In this document: positions 1 to 12,543 of the stretch, in pieces
Layout: every line of letters starts with the position of its first letter
Position numbering within the stretch: the first letter of the stretch is position 1
NCBI RefSeq assembly: GCF_002729955.1
Contig: NZ_PBYA01000042.1
Coordinates: 30,604-94,603, forward strand
DNA: 64,000 nt
Reading direction: 5' to 3'
Source of the DNA: Salinisphaera sp.
GTDB lineage: Bacteria; Pseudomonadota; Gammaproteobacteria; Nevskiales; Salinisphaeraceae
Notes under the pieces: generated by a model
What the model saw: the letters and a program-made list of their open reading frames with translations, nothing else
Database searches by the model: none
Told to the model about the DNA's origin: nothing
Made by a program: the position numbers and the translations under genes

Positions 1-1994
1 AGCAACGCGCCCCAGCCCAACGCCAGCAACATGCCCCAGACGTGAAAGCGCAACGCCCGTGACCAGGCCACCTGGGCATCGGCACGCTGCTGGCTGTCCC
101 ACTTCACCTGCTTGCCGATGAGCGTGGTGAACACAAAGCGCGTATGCGCGAGCATGCGGATCGGCGCGAGCAACGAGGTGAGCACGATCTCGATGAGCGT
201 CGAGGCCACGAGATTGCCCACGCCGCCGAACTCGCGCTGCTTGCCCTTGGCCACGATCATCACCACGCCCAGAATCTTGGGCAGGAACAGCACCACGAGC
301 GTGGCCACGAACAGGCTCACCGCCCAGATCGGCTGCCATACCGGCCAGGCGGGGAACAACGCCCCGGCCACCGGGAAATAATCCGGCGTACGTACCGCTT
401 CCAGCACGGCTTCGGTGCTCGACAGCAGCAGGAACACGAACCAGATGGCCGCTGACGTATAGGCCATGACGCCGTTGGCGAACAGCGCTCGATGGGCGGG
501 TGCGAGATTGTCGGAGAACAGCAGCCGGATATGCTGGATATTGCCCTGGCACCAGCGCCGGTCACGGCCGAGTTCGTCGAGCAGCGTGGGCGGCACTTCT
601 TCATAGCTGCCGGGCAGGTCGTAGGCAATGAATACGCCCCAGCCGGCCCGGCGCATGAGCGCGGCCTCGACGAAGTCGTGGCTGAGAATATCGCCGGACA
701 ACGCACCGCGCCCGGGCAGCCGCGGCAGGGCACAGTGGGCCATGAACGGCTCGATACGAATGATCGCGTTATGGCCCCAGTAGTGGGCGTTGTCCAGATG
801 CCAGAAGTGCAGCCCGGCCGCGAACATGCGCCCATAGACGCGGGTCGCGAACTGCTGCACGCGTGCCAGCACGCTGTCGCGATTCACCGCTGTGGGCGGC
901 GTTTGAATCAGGCCGACGCCCGGATTGGCCTGCATGCGATCAACGAGGGCGACCAGCGTATCGCCGGCCATGATGCTGTCCGCATCGAGCACGATCATGT
1001 AGCGGTAGTGCCCGCCCCAACGCCGACAGAAATCGGCCAGATTCCCGCTTTTACGCTTCACCCGCGCACGGCGGCGACGATAGAAGAGCCGGCCGAAGGC
1101 GTCGAGTGCACGACAGCTTTCCGCCCAGGCGTTTTCTTCGGCAATGACGGTATCCGGCTTGACCGAATCGCTGAGCACGAAGAAATCGAAACCATCGAGC
1201 CGGCCGGTGGCTTCGAGCGATTCGTAGATCGCCCGCAGCCCGGCAAAGGTACGGGAGACGTCTTCCTCGTAGATCGGCATGACCACAGCGGTCCGCGCCT
1301 CGCCCTCGACGGGTGGCTTGCGCGGCGGCGGTCCGTTGGGCGGATCGCTGCGTACGAGATAGCGATCGCCGCGCCAGAGCACGAAAAAGCCCGACAAGGC
1401 CGTCCAGAAACCGACCAGGATCCAGGCGAACAGCATGAAGGCGGCGCCCAGGATGAACGCTTCGAGCACGGTCGCACCCCGATGTGGCAGCACCGTGGCC
1501 ATATAGGCTGCCGCCCCGGCCGCCGGGAACGCCACCATCAGGGCCAGCAGAGTCTGGCGCCAACGCACTACGCCCTTGAGCCGGCTCGGCACCGACTTGG
1601 GCAGGCTGCTGCTGCGCCGCCCGAGCCAGGGCAGCAGCCGCCAGGGGCGACGATCGATATCTGCCGGCGACATCGGCCAGCGGTTGAGCGGCGGCATGGC
1701 CGCACTGCGCAACGCACCGGCGGTGGGTGGACGTGTTTCGGCGTCCTGGCTGAGCTTGGGGTAGCTGTCGTGCAGCCGGCCGAGCAGCTCGCGGTCGTCG
1801 TCTTCAAGCTCGGGCTCGGCGGGGGCTTTTTCGAGCTCGGCCTGAAGGCGTTCGAGTGCGGCGCCGCGATCGGCCGGCCGGGCCTCGAGCACGCGCGCAC
1901 GCAGGGCACGCCGCCGGTCGTCCGACAGGCTCAAATAGGATAGATAGGCGTCGATCGCGTCGACGACCTCCGCCGCGGGATTAGAATCGCTCAC
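1..1994 (-). CDS. opgH: Glucans biosynthesis glucosyltransferase H (partial, C-terminus beyond window)
   Basis: This is an inner-membrane family 2 glycosyltransferase that makes the beta-1,2-glucan backbone of osmoregulated periplasmic glucans from UDP-glucose. I translated it from a GTG that overlaps the opgG stop as GTGA (1994-1991). That start leaves about 664 residues before the window edge, against roughly 850 for the family. A charged cytoplasmic N-terminus comes first, then a hydrophobic pair near residues 145-210. The catalytic domain carries VLDADSIMAG near residue 335 and the acceptor/processivity motif RDRRWCQGN near residue 473, followed by further membrane segments. The overlap with opgG implies translational coupling. 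The frame is open throughout and the identification is strong; only the C-terminus is unseen. Confidence 0.95.
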   Translation of the reverse strand, partial: MSDSNPAAEVVDAIDAYLSYLSLSDDRRRALRARVLEARPADRGAALERLQAELEKAPAEPELEDDDRELLGRLHDSYPKLSQDAETRPPTAGALRSAAMPPLNRWPMSPADIDRRPWRLLPWLGRRSSSLPKSVPSRLKGVVRWRQTLLALMVAFPAAGAAAYMATVLPHRGATVLEAFILGAAFMLFAWILVGFWTALSGFFVLWRGDRYLVRSDPPNGPPPRKPPVEGEARTAVVMPIYEEDVSRTFAGLRAIYESLEATGRLDGFDFFVLSDSVKPDTVIAEENAWAESCRALDAFGRLFYRRRRARVKRKSGNLADFCRRWGGHYRYMIVLDADSIMAGDTLVALVDRMQANPGVGLIQTPPTAVNRDSVLARVQQFATRVYGRMFAAGLHFWHLDNAHYWGHNAIIRIEPFMAHCALPRLPGRGALSGDILSHDFVEAALMRRAGWGVFIAYDLPGSYEEVPPTLLDELGRDRRWCQGNIQHIRLLFSDNLAPAHRALFANGVMAYTSAAIWFVFLLLSSTEAVLEAVRTPDYFPVAGALFPAWPVWQPIWAVSLFVATLVVLFLPKILGVVMIVAKGKQREFGGVGNLVASTLIEIVLTSLLAPIRMLAHTRFVFTTLIGKQVKWDSQQRADAQVAWSRALRFHVWGMLLALGWGAL

Positions 1995-3766
1995 GGTGAT
2001 AGCGCATAGCTCCAGGTCTCGGTCAGCGCGCCGCCGTCAGCGCCGGCGAGATAGGCACGCAGTTCCAGCGGCTGCTTGAGCGAATCGGTGGGCACCAGAA
2101 ACGTCAGGCGCCAGCCGCCGGTATGCGGATTGCGTACCGCTTCGATATTGTTGATGGTGGCATCGCGCATGGCGTTGACGCGCGGCTGCACGCTGGCGGG
2201 ATCGGTGAGCTTGCCCAGCTCGCCGCCCTCGAATTCGATAGCCACCTGAAGGGTGTTGCGCGGCTGACCCGGCGTGACGGCGGCGCGGCCGATACGCGAG
2301 GCCGTGGTATGCGCAAGCGATGCCGGGCTCGCCAGCTCCTTGCCCCATCGGATGCTGTAGGCATAGTGCAGCCGGGCACCGGCTTCGACCGGATCGTCGG
2401 GCACCCAGTAGAGCGCGATATTGTCGTTGACTTCACTGTCGGAGGGAATCTGAACCAGCTCCAGATGCCCCTTGCCCCAGTCACCCTCGGGGGTGATCCA
2501 GGCATTCGGACGCTTCTCGTATTCGTAGTCCAGATCCTGATAGTGATCGAAGTTGCGATCACGCTGGAGCAGGCCGAAGCCGCGCACGTTGTCGGCCGAG
2601 AACTGGTTCATCGACAGCTTCTGCGGGTTGCGCAGCGGCCGCCACAGCCACTCGCCGTTGGTGGCGGAAATGAGCAGGCCGTCGGAGTCGTGGGCTTCGG
2701 GCCGATAGTCGTCGAGCCGGGCCAGGCTGTTCTCGCCCCACATGTACATGCTGGTCAGCGGCGCTACGCCCAGCTTGCCGATGGCCTTGCGGGTGAACAG
2801 GGTCGCCTCGACACGGGTGACGGTGGAATCGCCGGGGTTGATCTCGAACTTGTAGGCGCCGGCCGCGCTCGGTGAATCGAGCAGGGCATAGGCGGTCACC
2901 GTGCGTGCCTGCGGACGCGGGCGAACCAGCCAGAAGCTCACGAAGGCCGGAAATTCCTCGCCCTTGTCGCTGCCCGTATCGATGGCCAGCCCGCGTGCGG
3001 ACAGGCCGTAATGCTGCTCGGCACCCAGGGCACGAAAATACGATGCGCCCAGAAACGAGACGATCTCGTCGAGCTTGCCGGGCGTGTCGAGCTCGTGCAT
3101 GAACTTCAGCCCTGCATAGCCCAGATCGTCGGGAATACGTTTACGCAGGTCTTCGTTCGGGTACTCGAACCGGTTCTTGTCGAAACGAAATTCCCCCACC
3201 CCGTCGTCGGTGACGAGATGCATCTTCACCGGATGCACGTAATAGGAGCCCGGGTGATAGAACATCGCCTCGAAGGGCAGTTGCCGTTCGTGCCACAGCG
3301 CGCTATCAGGCTTGTACTTGATCTGGTCGAGCGCGGCGAAATCAAAGTCCTGCAGGAACTGCGGAATCTTCGACGGCTCCGAGTAGGGCTTCTTGGCGAG
3401 CGCCTCGGCCTGCTCAACGACCCGGTCGTAGTCGAATCGCCCGCTGGCTTGTGCGGCGTCGCCATCATCGGTGGTCTGCGCGCCGGCGTCGGGGTTGTCT
3501 TGTGGCTTGGACGCATCGGACGCTGCCGCGCTGGACTCATCCTGTGCTTTTGCCTTGGGCGCATCGGAAGCCGTCGCCTTAGGCTCGTCCTCTTTTGTTG
3601 GCTTGGGCGCGTCGGACGCTGTTTTCTTGGACTCGTCCTGTGCTGTCGGCTTGGACGCATCGGGCGTTGCCGCCTTCGACTCATTCTGTGCTGTCGCCGG
3701 CAGCGCGATCGCTGCGCCGATTACGACGAAACCGGCAAGCAAGCCGGCAGGCCAATGCCTTGTCAT
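1991..3766 (-). CDS. opgG: Periplasmic glucans biosynthesis protein G
   Basis: This 591-residue periplasmic protein works with OpgH in making or branching osmoregulated periplasmic glucans. OpgG/OpgD family members are now known as beta-1,2-glucan-active enzymes (GH186). A Sec signal peptide ends near residue 27 (LPATAQ). It is followed by a hydrophilic Lys/Asp/Ala linker of four 16-residue repeats (28-91), then the conserved MdoG domain from about residue 110 (FDYDRVVEQAEALAKKPY). The family mean is nearer 510-550 residues, and the linker accounts for the excess. It overlaps opgH by four bases. A paralogue with a Tat signal lies at 38719-40329, so this Sec-exported copy linked to opgH is called OpgG rather than OpgD. 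Confidence 0.93.
   Translation of the reverse strand: MTRHWPAGLLAGFVVIGAAIALPATAQNESKAATPDASKPTAQDESKKTASDAPKPTKEDEPKATASDAPKAKAQDESSAAASDASKPQDNPDAGAQTTDDGDAAQASGRFDYDRVVEQAEALAKKPYSEPSKIPQFLQDFDFAALDQIKYKPDSALWHERQLPFEAMFYHPGSYYVHPVKMHLVTDDGVGEFRFDKNRFEYPNEDLRKRIPDDLGYAGLKFMHELDTPGKLDEIVSFLGASYFRALGAEQHYGLSARGLAIDTGSDKGEEFPAFVSFWLVRPRPQARTVTAYALLDSPSAAGAYKFEINPGDSTVTRVEATLFTRKAIGKLGVAPLTSMYMWGENSLARLDDYRPEAHDSDGLLISATNGEWLWRPLRNPQKLSMNQFSADNVRGFGLLQRDRNFDHYQDLDYEYEKRPNAWITPEGDWGKGHLELVQIPSDSEVNDNIALYWVPDDPVEAGARLHYAYSIRWGKELASPASLAHTTASRIGRAAVTPGQPRNTLQVAIEFEGGELGKLTDPASVQPRVNAMRDATINNIEAVRNPHTGGWRLTFLVPTDSLKQPLELRAYLAGADGGALTETWSYALSP
3494..3685 (-). repeat. Four 48-bp tandem repeats inside opgG (16-aa units)
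   Basis: Residues 28-91 of OpgG form four consecutive 16-residue units, for example DESKKTASDAPKPTKE and DEPKATASDAPKAKAQ. They are encoded by four 48-bp units that are also similar at the DNA level. The units sit between the signal peptide and the folded domain and look like a flexible charged linker. In-frame expansion or loss would be tolerated there, so the copy number may vary between strains. Confidence 0.85.
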
Positions 3767-3894
3767 GTATCACTCCAGTGTGGGCCGGCCAACGCCGCCA
3801 TGGTGCTACCGACCGCAGGCCGGGCAGGCGAGTTCCCCTTCGCGCATACGCAATGATAACCGATCAAAACGCAGGCCACTCTCGCGCGTGCGAC

Positions 3895-5127
3895 TCAGCG
3901 GCGACGCTGCCAGGGCAGGCGCAGGGTTTCGGCCATGGTCCGAATGCCGGGCATGATGGCGCCGGTGCTCTGGGTGAAATTGAGCATCATCTGTACGTCG
4001 TCCCCCGCTTCCACGGTGGGCGCCCAGCCGGCCGAGAGATAGTTCACGCTCAAATCGATACGATCGCTGAGCTGCGACAGCCCCAGGTTCAAGCCGGCCC
4101 GTGCACCCCCCATCCCCGGCTGATAACGGCTGTCACCGAGCGCGAAGGTAGGCGAAAGCTCGGCCTGTAGCCCGCCGATATCCAGCCCGCGCGTGGCAGA
4201 TAAACGCCACAGCCGCCCATCGACCGGCAGGTTCAGCGGCGCATCCATGCTCGCGTCGTACCAGCCCAAGCTGCTGTTCATGCGCCAATCGCGCCATTGC
4301 AGCGTCTGCGCCGCGATCTCCAGCGCCATGGGGTGACTGGCCGCCGCCTGCGCATCGGTTGGCGCGCCCAGTTCCGCGCGTATCTGCCACGGCCGGCCGA
4401 TATCGGTGAGCCGGCTGTTGCGCGCGAGCAGGAAGGTCTGGGATACGGCCGCATCGCTTCGCAGCTCGGACGGCTCGTGCAGACGCAGGTCGTGGGAAAG
4501 CTGCCAGTCGCTGCCCAGCGGCCGGCTGGCCTGCAGCCCGAAGCCGTTATCGCCCGGCACGACCGAGCTGCCCAGGGCATCGAACTGTTCGTCCGCCTGG
4601 AAATAACTCAGGGTCAGGTCGTTGCGGCCCAGCGACTGCGCGAGGCCGATGCTCGCAGCCCGACCCCCAAGCACGTTGCCATCGTTCATGGTATTGCTGA
4701 CCTGTGCGACTTCGGTCGACAGATCCGGCATATACCAGCGCCCCCCCAGATCGAGGCGGTGCTCTGCGCGCACCAGCGTCTGGCCACCGCCGAAGGCAGT
4801 GCCCTCGCCTTCGGTACGAATCGCGGCCGCCCGCAGCGTCGATGCATCGGTCGCACCGCCCTGCCACTGAAGGCCGCTGGTCAGATAGCGCTGCTGCGGC
4901 GTACTCAGGGCATCGACACCGAAGAACGCCTCGGCGCGGCCCAGCCCTTTTCTCACCTCCGACAGATCGACTTCCCGCTCTTCACCATGAATGGTGCGGT
5001 CGAAGGAAGGCGACATGAACGGCGAGATGGACTTTGTGGGCCCCGCCAGCGCGAGCGCCGGGCCCAAGAGCAGAACGCTCGTGGCGAGCCAGGCCGCGGT
5101 TCGGATTGCAAAGCGCTCTGACGGCAT
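3895..5127 (-). CDS. Putative outer-membrane beta-barrel protein, unrecognised
   Basis: I do not recognise this 410-residue protein. It begins with a typical Sec signal peptide (hydrophobic core WLATSVLLLGPALALA, cleavage near residue 28). The rest is rich in alternating polar/hydrophobic stretches of about ten residues, separated by Gly/Asp/Asn turns (for example LTLSYFQADEQF and WRMNSSLGWYDASM). That pattern is typical of outer-membrane beta strands. It has no Cys lipobox and no obvious enzyme motif. It lies 128 bp upstream of opgG on the same strand and 133 bp downstream of atpC, so it may be the first gene of the glucan cluster. A role in the envelope or in glucan handling is inference from position only. 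Confidence 0.6.
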   Translation of the reverse strand: MPSERFAIRTAAWLATSVLLLGPALALAGPTKSISPFMSPSFDRTIHGEEREVDLSEVRKGLGRAEAFFGVDALSTPQQRYLTSGLQWQGGATDASTLRAAAIRTEGEGTAFGGGQTLVRAEHRLDLGGRWYMPDLSTEVAQVSNTMNDGNVLGGRAASIGLAQSLGRNDLTLSYFQADEQFDALGSSVVPGDNGFGLQASRPLGSDWQLSHDLRLHEPSELRSDAAVSQTFLLARNSRLTDIGRPWQIRAELGAPTDAQAAASHPMALEIAAQTLQWRDWRMNSSLGWYDASMDAPLNLPVDGRLWRLSATRGLDIGGLQAELSPTFALGDSRYQPGMGGARAGLNLGLSQLSDRIDLSVNYLSAGWAPTVEAGDDVQMMLNFTQSTGAIMPGIRTMAETLRLPWQRRR

Positions 5128-5260
5128 GCCGTTTACCGGAGCAGGAATTAGGTATCGCAGTGCAACAAGCTAGACGATTGCTGAAAATACGGCAAGTTAA
5201 CCGTCGAACATCGTCTGTTGCATTAACTCGGCACAGCCGAGCGACTGCGACCTTTAAGGA

Positions 5261-5674
5261 TTAGCGTCCGGCGCGAAGCTTCTTGACCATGGTCAGACGC
5301 GCGGCGGCTTCAGCAAGCTCGGCCTGCGCACGCGACACGTCGACGCGATCGTCGGCCTGTGCAAGATTCTCTTCGGCACGCTGCTTGGCTTTCTCGGCGG
5401 CGGCTTCGTCGATATCGGCCGCGCGTTCGGCGGTGTCGGCCATTACGGTTACGAGATGCGGCTGCACCTCCAGGATGCCGCCGGAAACGAAGAACTGAAG
5501 CTCTTCCTCACCTTCCTGCTGAATACGCACCTGCCCCGGGCGCATACGGGTGAGCAGCGGTGCGTGACGCGGGGCAATACCGACGTCACCCTCTTCCGCG
5601 GCCACGACCACCATGGTCGCCGATCCGGAATAGATCTGGCCTTCGGCACTGACGAGATCAACGTGTAGTTTCAT
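5261..5674 (-). CDS. atpC: ATP synthase epsilon subunit
   Basis: This is the epsilon subunit of the F1 central stalk; it couples rotation and inhibits ATP hydrolysis. The 137-residue product begins MKLHVDLVSAEGQIYSG and has the N-terminal beta-sandwich (GDVGIAPRHAPLLTRMRPG) and the two C-terminal helices (AEKAKQRAEENL). The length is normal. It is the last gene of the atp operon, 70 bp after atpD. I see no convincing terminator in the 133 bp before the next gene. Confidence 0.97.
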   Translation of the reverse strand: MKLHVDLVSAEGQIYSGSATMVVVAAEEGDVGIAPRHAPLLTRMRPGQVRIQQEGEEELQFFVSGGILEVQPHLVTVMADTAERAADIDEAAAEKAKQRAEENLAQADDRVDVSRAQAELAEAAARLTMVKKLRAGR

Positions 5675-5744
5675 ATCGCTGCTCTAGGGAAAGGAAAAGA
5701 CCGGCGCCGTTGGGCCCCGGTCATGCCTTGAACTCGGGCGCCGC

Positions 5745-7211
<1,467 letters not shown>

Positions 7212-8072
7212 CTACGAAACTGCCGCCGCGCCGGCCACGATTTCAGACAGCTCTTGCGTGATCGCTGCCTGACGCTGTTTGTTGTACTCAAGCTGAAGGT
7301 CGTCAATGATGTCACCCGCGTTGTCGGAGGCCGACTTCATGGCGACCATGCGTGCCGCCATCTCACAGGCGACGTTTTCGACCACGCCCTGATAGACCTG
7401 GGCTTCGACGTAGCGCACCAGAATCGATTCCAGCAGTTCCGGCGGCTCGGGCTCGTAGATGTAGTCCCAGTGGTCCGGCAGCTCTTCGTCTTCGTCCTCG
7501 GGCACCGGCAGCAGCTGCTGGATATCCGGGCGCTGGGTCATCGTGTTGACGAATTCGTTGCCCATCAGGAACAGGCGGTCGATATTGCCTTCACGATAGT
7601 CGTCGAGCATGACCTTGATCGTACCGATCAGGTCTTCCAGATGCGGCCGATCGCCGAGATCGGTGACCTCGGCCTTGATGTCCTTGATACGACGGAAGAA
7701 GCTCGCGGCCTTGCGGCCAACGACCACGATCTCGACCGGGACGTTCTTCTTGTCCCACTCGCGCAGTTCGGCGAGCACCTTGCGGAACAGGTTGATGTTC
7801 AAGCCGCCGCACAGGCCGCGATCGGTCGACACGATGATCATGCCGACACGCTTGGCCTCGCGCTCCACCATGAACGGATGCTTGAAGTCCGGATTCGCCT
7901 GGGCCAGATGGCCGATCGTGCGCCGAATCTTCTGGGCATAGGGCCGTGACGCTTCGACACGCTCCTGAGCCTTGCGCATCTTCGACGCCGCGACCATTTC
8001 CATGGCCTTGGTGATCTTCTGCGTATTCTCTACGCTTTTGATCTTGCTTTTGACTTCCTTGCCGCCGGCCAT
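7212..8072 (-). CDS. atpG: ATP synthase gamma subunit
   Basis: This is the rotor shaft of F1, 286 residues, matching the family length. The N-terminal helix contains the conserved [20 protein letters not shown], and the C-terminal helix contains [20 protein letters not shown] and ends in [15 protein letters not shown]. The acidic loop near residues 190-205 ([14 protein letters not shown]) has a counterpart in enterobacterial gamma subunits, so it is not an anomaly. It lies 37 bp after atpA. Confidence 0.98.
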   Translation of the reverse strand: MAGGKEVKSKIKSVENTQKITKAMEMVAASKMRKAQERVEASRPYAQKIRRTIGHLAQANPDFKHPFMVEREAKRVGMIIVSTDRGLCGGLNINLFRKVLAELREWDKKNVPVEIVVVGRKAASFFRRIKDIKAEVTDLGDRPHLEDLIGTIKVMLDDYREGNIDRLFLMGNEFVNTMTQRPDIQQLLPVPEDEDEELPDHWDYIYEPEPPELLESILVRYVEAQVYQGVVENVACEMAARMVAMKSASDNAGDIIDDLQLEYNKQRQAAITQELSEIVAGAAAVS

Positions 8073-8109
8073 CAGTTGACTCCGTTGGTGGACTCAGGAA
8101 CGCGCGGTG

Positions 8110-9651
8110 CTACCACGTATGCGTTTCCTTGAATTCCTTCAGCGCGCTATGCAGCCCGGACTTGATCTCGTCGTTGTAGTCGCCGGTGTCGTTGATCTTG
8201 TCGACCAGCTCCTTCTGCTCGCTCTCCATGTACTGGTGCAGAGCGGCTTCGAAGTCGGTCACCTTGTCGGCGTCGACGTCGTCCAGATAACCCTCTTCGG
8301 CCGCGAACAGCGACGAGGCAGTCAGCGCAACCGACAGCGGGTTGTACTGCTTCTGAATCATCAGCTTGGTCACACGCTCGCCGTGTTCCAGCTGCTTGCG
8401 CGTGGCGTCATCGAGGTCCGAGGCGAACTGGGCGAAGGCCGCAAGTTCACGGTACTGCGCCAGCGCCAGACGAATACCGCCACCCAGCTTCTTGATGATC
8501 TTGGTCTGGGCCGAACCACCCACACGCGACACCGACAGACCGGCGTTCACGGCCGGGCGGGTGCCGGCGTTGAACATATCCGTTTCCAGATAAATCTGGC
8601 CGTCGGTGATCGAGATCACGTTGGTCGGCACGAATGCGGACACGTCGCCGGCCTGGGTTTCGATGATCGGCAGCGCCGTCAGCGAACCGGTCTTGCCCTT
8701 GACCTTGCCGCCGGTCAGCTCTTCGACGTAATCGGCGTTGATACGCGAAGCGCGCTCAAGCAAACGTGAATGCAGGTAGAACACGTCGCCCGGATAGGCT
8801 TCACGGCCCGGCGGACGACGCAGCAGCAGCGAAATCTGGCGATAGGCCACGGCCTGCTTGGACAGATCGTCGTACACGATCAGGGCATCTTCGCCCTTGT
8901 CGCGGAAGAACTCGCCCATGGAGCAACCGGCGTACGGCGCGATGTACTGCAGGGCCGGCGAAATGGCGGCACCGGCGGCAACGATGATGGTGTGATCCAT
9001 CGCGCCTTCCTGCTCGAGCTTGCGCACCACGTTCGCGATCGAGCTGTTCTTCTGCCCGATGGCCACGTAGATGCACTTAATGCCCGTGTCCTTCTGGTTG
9101 ATGATCGCGTCGATCGCGATCGCGGTCTTGCCGATCTGGCGGTCGCCGATGATCAGCTCACGCTGGCCACGACCAATCGGGATCATCGCGTCGATCGACT
9201 TGAGACCGGTCTGCACCGGCTCGTCCACCGACTGACGCTCGATCACGCCAGGTGCAACCTTCTCGATCGGCGAGGTCTGGGTGGTGCCCAGTTCACCCTT
9301 GCCATCGATGGGGTTGCCCAGCGGGTCAACCACACGACCCAGCAACTCGTCGCCCACCGGCACTTCGAGGATTCGACCGGTCGTCTTGACCTCGCAGCCT
9401 TCGGAGATATGGGTGTACTCACCCATGAGCACCGCGCCGACCGAATCCCGCTCGAGGTTGAGCGCGATACCGTAGGTGCCGCCGGGGAATTCGAGCATCT
9501 CGCCCTGCATCGCATCGGCCAGGCCGTGAATTTTTGCGATGCCGTCGGCCAGGCTCACCAGCGTGCCGACATTGCGGGACTCGGTCACGGAATCGAAGTT
9601 TTCGATCCGTTTCTTGATCAGGTCTGAAATTTCCGACGGATTGAGTTGCAT
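8110..9651 (-). CDS. atpA: ATP synthase alpha subunit
   Basis: This is the non-catalytic nucleotide-binding alpha subunit of F1. I chose the ATG at 9651 ([19 protein letters not shown]), which gives the canonical 513 residues; the open frame continues upstream but that part matches nothing in the family. The P-loop GDRQIGKT lies near residue 170 and the alpha/beta signature [17 protein letters not shown] near residue 365. It lies between atpH and atpG in the normal order. Confidence 0.98.
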   Translation of the reverse strand: MQLNPSEISDLIKKRIENFDSVTESRNVGTLVSLADGIAKIHGLADAMQGEMLEFPGGTYGIALNLERDSVGAVLMGEYTHISEGCEVKTTGRILEVPVGDELLGRVVDPLGNPIDGKGELGTTQTSPIEKVAPGVIERQSVDEPVQTGLKSIDAMIPIGRGQRELIIGDRQIGKTAIAIDAIINQKDTGIKCIYVAIGQKNSSIANVVRKLEQEGAMDHTIIVAAGAAISPALQYIAPYAGCSMGEFFRDKGEDALIVYDDLSKQAVAYRQISLLLRRPPGREAYPGDVFYLHSRLLERASRINADYVEELTGGKVKGKTGSLTALPIIETQAGDVSAFVPTNVISITDGQIYLETDMFNAGTRPAVNAGLSVSRVGGSAQTKIIKKLGGGIRLALAQYRELAAFAQFASDLDDATRKQLEHGERVTKLMIQKQYNPLSVALTASSLFAAEEGYLDDVDADKVTDFEAALHQYMESEQKELVDKINDTGDYNDEIKSGLHSALKEFKETHTW

Positions 9652-9721
9652 TGACCTTATTCCTCTATATCCATGTCGCTGCGGCCTGCTGCCGCCAGCG
9701 GATGATCGCTTGTGGGTCGGG

Positions 9722-10258
9722 CTATTGCGCGAGCGACTGACGCATGCGCTCAAGCTGTGCGCGCAACGAACCGTCGATCACCAGGTCGCCGGCACGAATG
9801 ATCGCGCCGCCGATCACGTCTTCATCCTGTTCGAACGTCAGCGAAACGTTGCGGGCAAGCCGTTTTTCGAGCGACTTCACCAGCGCCGAACGCTGCTCTT
9901 CGGAGAACTCGACGGCCGAGGTGACACTGACGTCCACCCGGTTCTCGGCCTCGGCCTTGCGCGTTTCGTAGAGTGACGCGATCGCCGGCGCGAGACCCAG
10001 ACGGCCGTTATCGACGAGCAGCCGAACGAAGTTCTGGCTGCCCTCGTCCATATCCTCGCGGCCGAGCTCGACAACCAGTTCAACCAGCCGAGTATCGCTG
10101 ATCTCCGGGTTGTCCAGAAGCAGCGAGACGTCCGGATTGGCCACGATGGCCGAAAGCGCCTCGAGCGCCCGCGACCATTCGTCCAGCCGACCGTTGGATT
10201 CGGCGAGCTCGAACACGGCTTCGGCGTACGGCCGTGCCAGCGTCTGCGTCTCTGCCAT
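9722..10258 (-). CDS. atpH: ATP synthase delta subunit
   Basis: This is the F1 delta subunit, which joins the peripheral stalk to the top of the alpha3beta3 ring; 178 residues, normal length. It starts [19 protein letters not shown] and ends with the conserved [20 protein letters not shown]. Its ATG is 2 bp after the atpF stop, so the pair is translationally linked. Confidence 0.97.
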   Translation of the reverse strand: MAETQTLARPYAEAVFELAESNGRLDEWSRALEALSAIVANPDVSLLLDNPEISDTRLVELVVELGREDMDEGSQNFVRLLVDNGRLGLAPAIASLYETRKAEAENRVDVSVTSAVEFSEEQRSALVKSLEKRLARNVSLTFEQDEDVIGGAIIRAGDLVIDGSLRAQLERMRQSLAQ

Positions 10259-10260
10259 GG

Positions 10261-10734
10261 CTAACGAATCTCCGCGACGAGGTCGTCGATGATGTCATTG
10301 TGCGCCTTGGCGTCGATCTCGCGCTTGAGAATACGCTCGGCGCCCACGACGGCCAGCGAACCGACCTCGCGCCGCAGGTCTTCCTTGGCCGAGACCACGG
10401 CCTGGTCCACTTCTTCACGCGCGGCAGTGACGATACGCTCGCCTTCCGCACGCGCGTCCTCACGGGCACGCTCAAGCGTTTCATCGGCCTGACGCTGCGC
10501 ATTGGTCAGGATTTCCTGAGCCTGCGTACGCGCCTTGGCGACCATATCCTCGGCCTTGGCGGTGGCTTCGTTCAGCTCCCGAACACCCCGCTCGGCCGCG
10601 GCGAGACCTTCGCTGATTCGTTTCTGACGATCGCGCATGGCCTGCATGATCGGCGGCCATACGAACTTCATGGTGAACCAGACGAAGACCGCGAAGACGA
10701 TCATCTGGGCCAGCAGTGTGGCATTGATGCTCAT
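10261..10734 (-). CDS. atpF: ATP synthase subunit b
   Basis: This is the peripheral-stalk subunit b of Fo, 157 residues. One N-terminal transmembrane helix ([19 protein letters not shown]) is followed by a long charged, Ala-rich coiled coil to the C-terminus, as expected for a dimeric stator. A single atpF gene is present, so the stator is a homodimer of b with no b' subunit. Confidence 0.97.
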   Translation of the reverse strand: MSINATLLAQMIVFAVFVWFTMKFVWPPIMQAMRDRQKRISEGLAAAERGVRELNEATAKAEDMVAKARTQAQEILTNAQRQADETLERAREDARAEGERIVTAAREEVDQAVVSAKEDLRREVGSLAVVGAERILKREIDAKAHNDIIDDLVAEIR

Positions 10735-10787
10735 GGGTTACCCCTGGCTTGCGTAACTCGAGTTAAGCGACGTGGCGAACCCGGTGT

Positions 10788-11069
<282 letters not shown>

Positions 11070-11116
11070 CTACTCTCCAGTTTACGAGTCAGTCAGTGGT
11101 TGGTGGTGTCGATCGA

Positions 11117-12404
<1,288 letters not shown>

Positions 12405-12457
12405 CGCGGCTCCGGACGGACACGCGAATCACTCACGGCGCGTCCAACGCTCGGCGG

Positions 12458-12486
12458 ACTATAGACAAAGCGAATTGGAAGGTCAA
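12458..12486 (-). promoter_or_regulatory. Sigma70-type promoter of the atp operon
   Basis: On the minus strand there is TTGACC, a 17-bp spacer, then TATAGT: the -35 box is at 12481-12486 and the -10 box at 12458-12463. This is close to consensus and sits in the parB-atpI gap, pointing into atpI with a 5' leader of about 45-50 nt. It is inferred from sequence only. Confidence 0.75.
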
Positions 12487-12543
12487 TCGGCTCGAAAACG
12501 CCTGTTATTTACAACAAAACGCGCTCGAGCCGCGCTTGCACCG

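Noticed and set aside
492..1943. Long plus-strand open frame opposite opgH
   Set aside because: It is antisense to a clear glycosyltransferase frame and matches no family; long shadow frames are common in GC-rich DNA.
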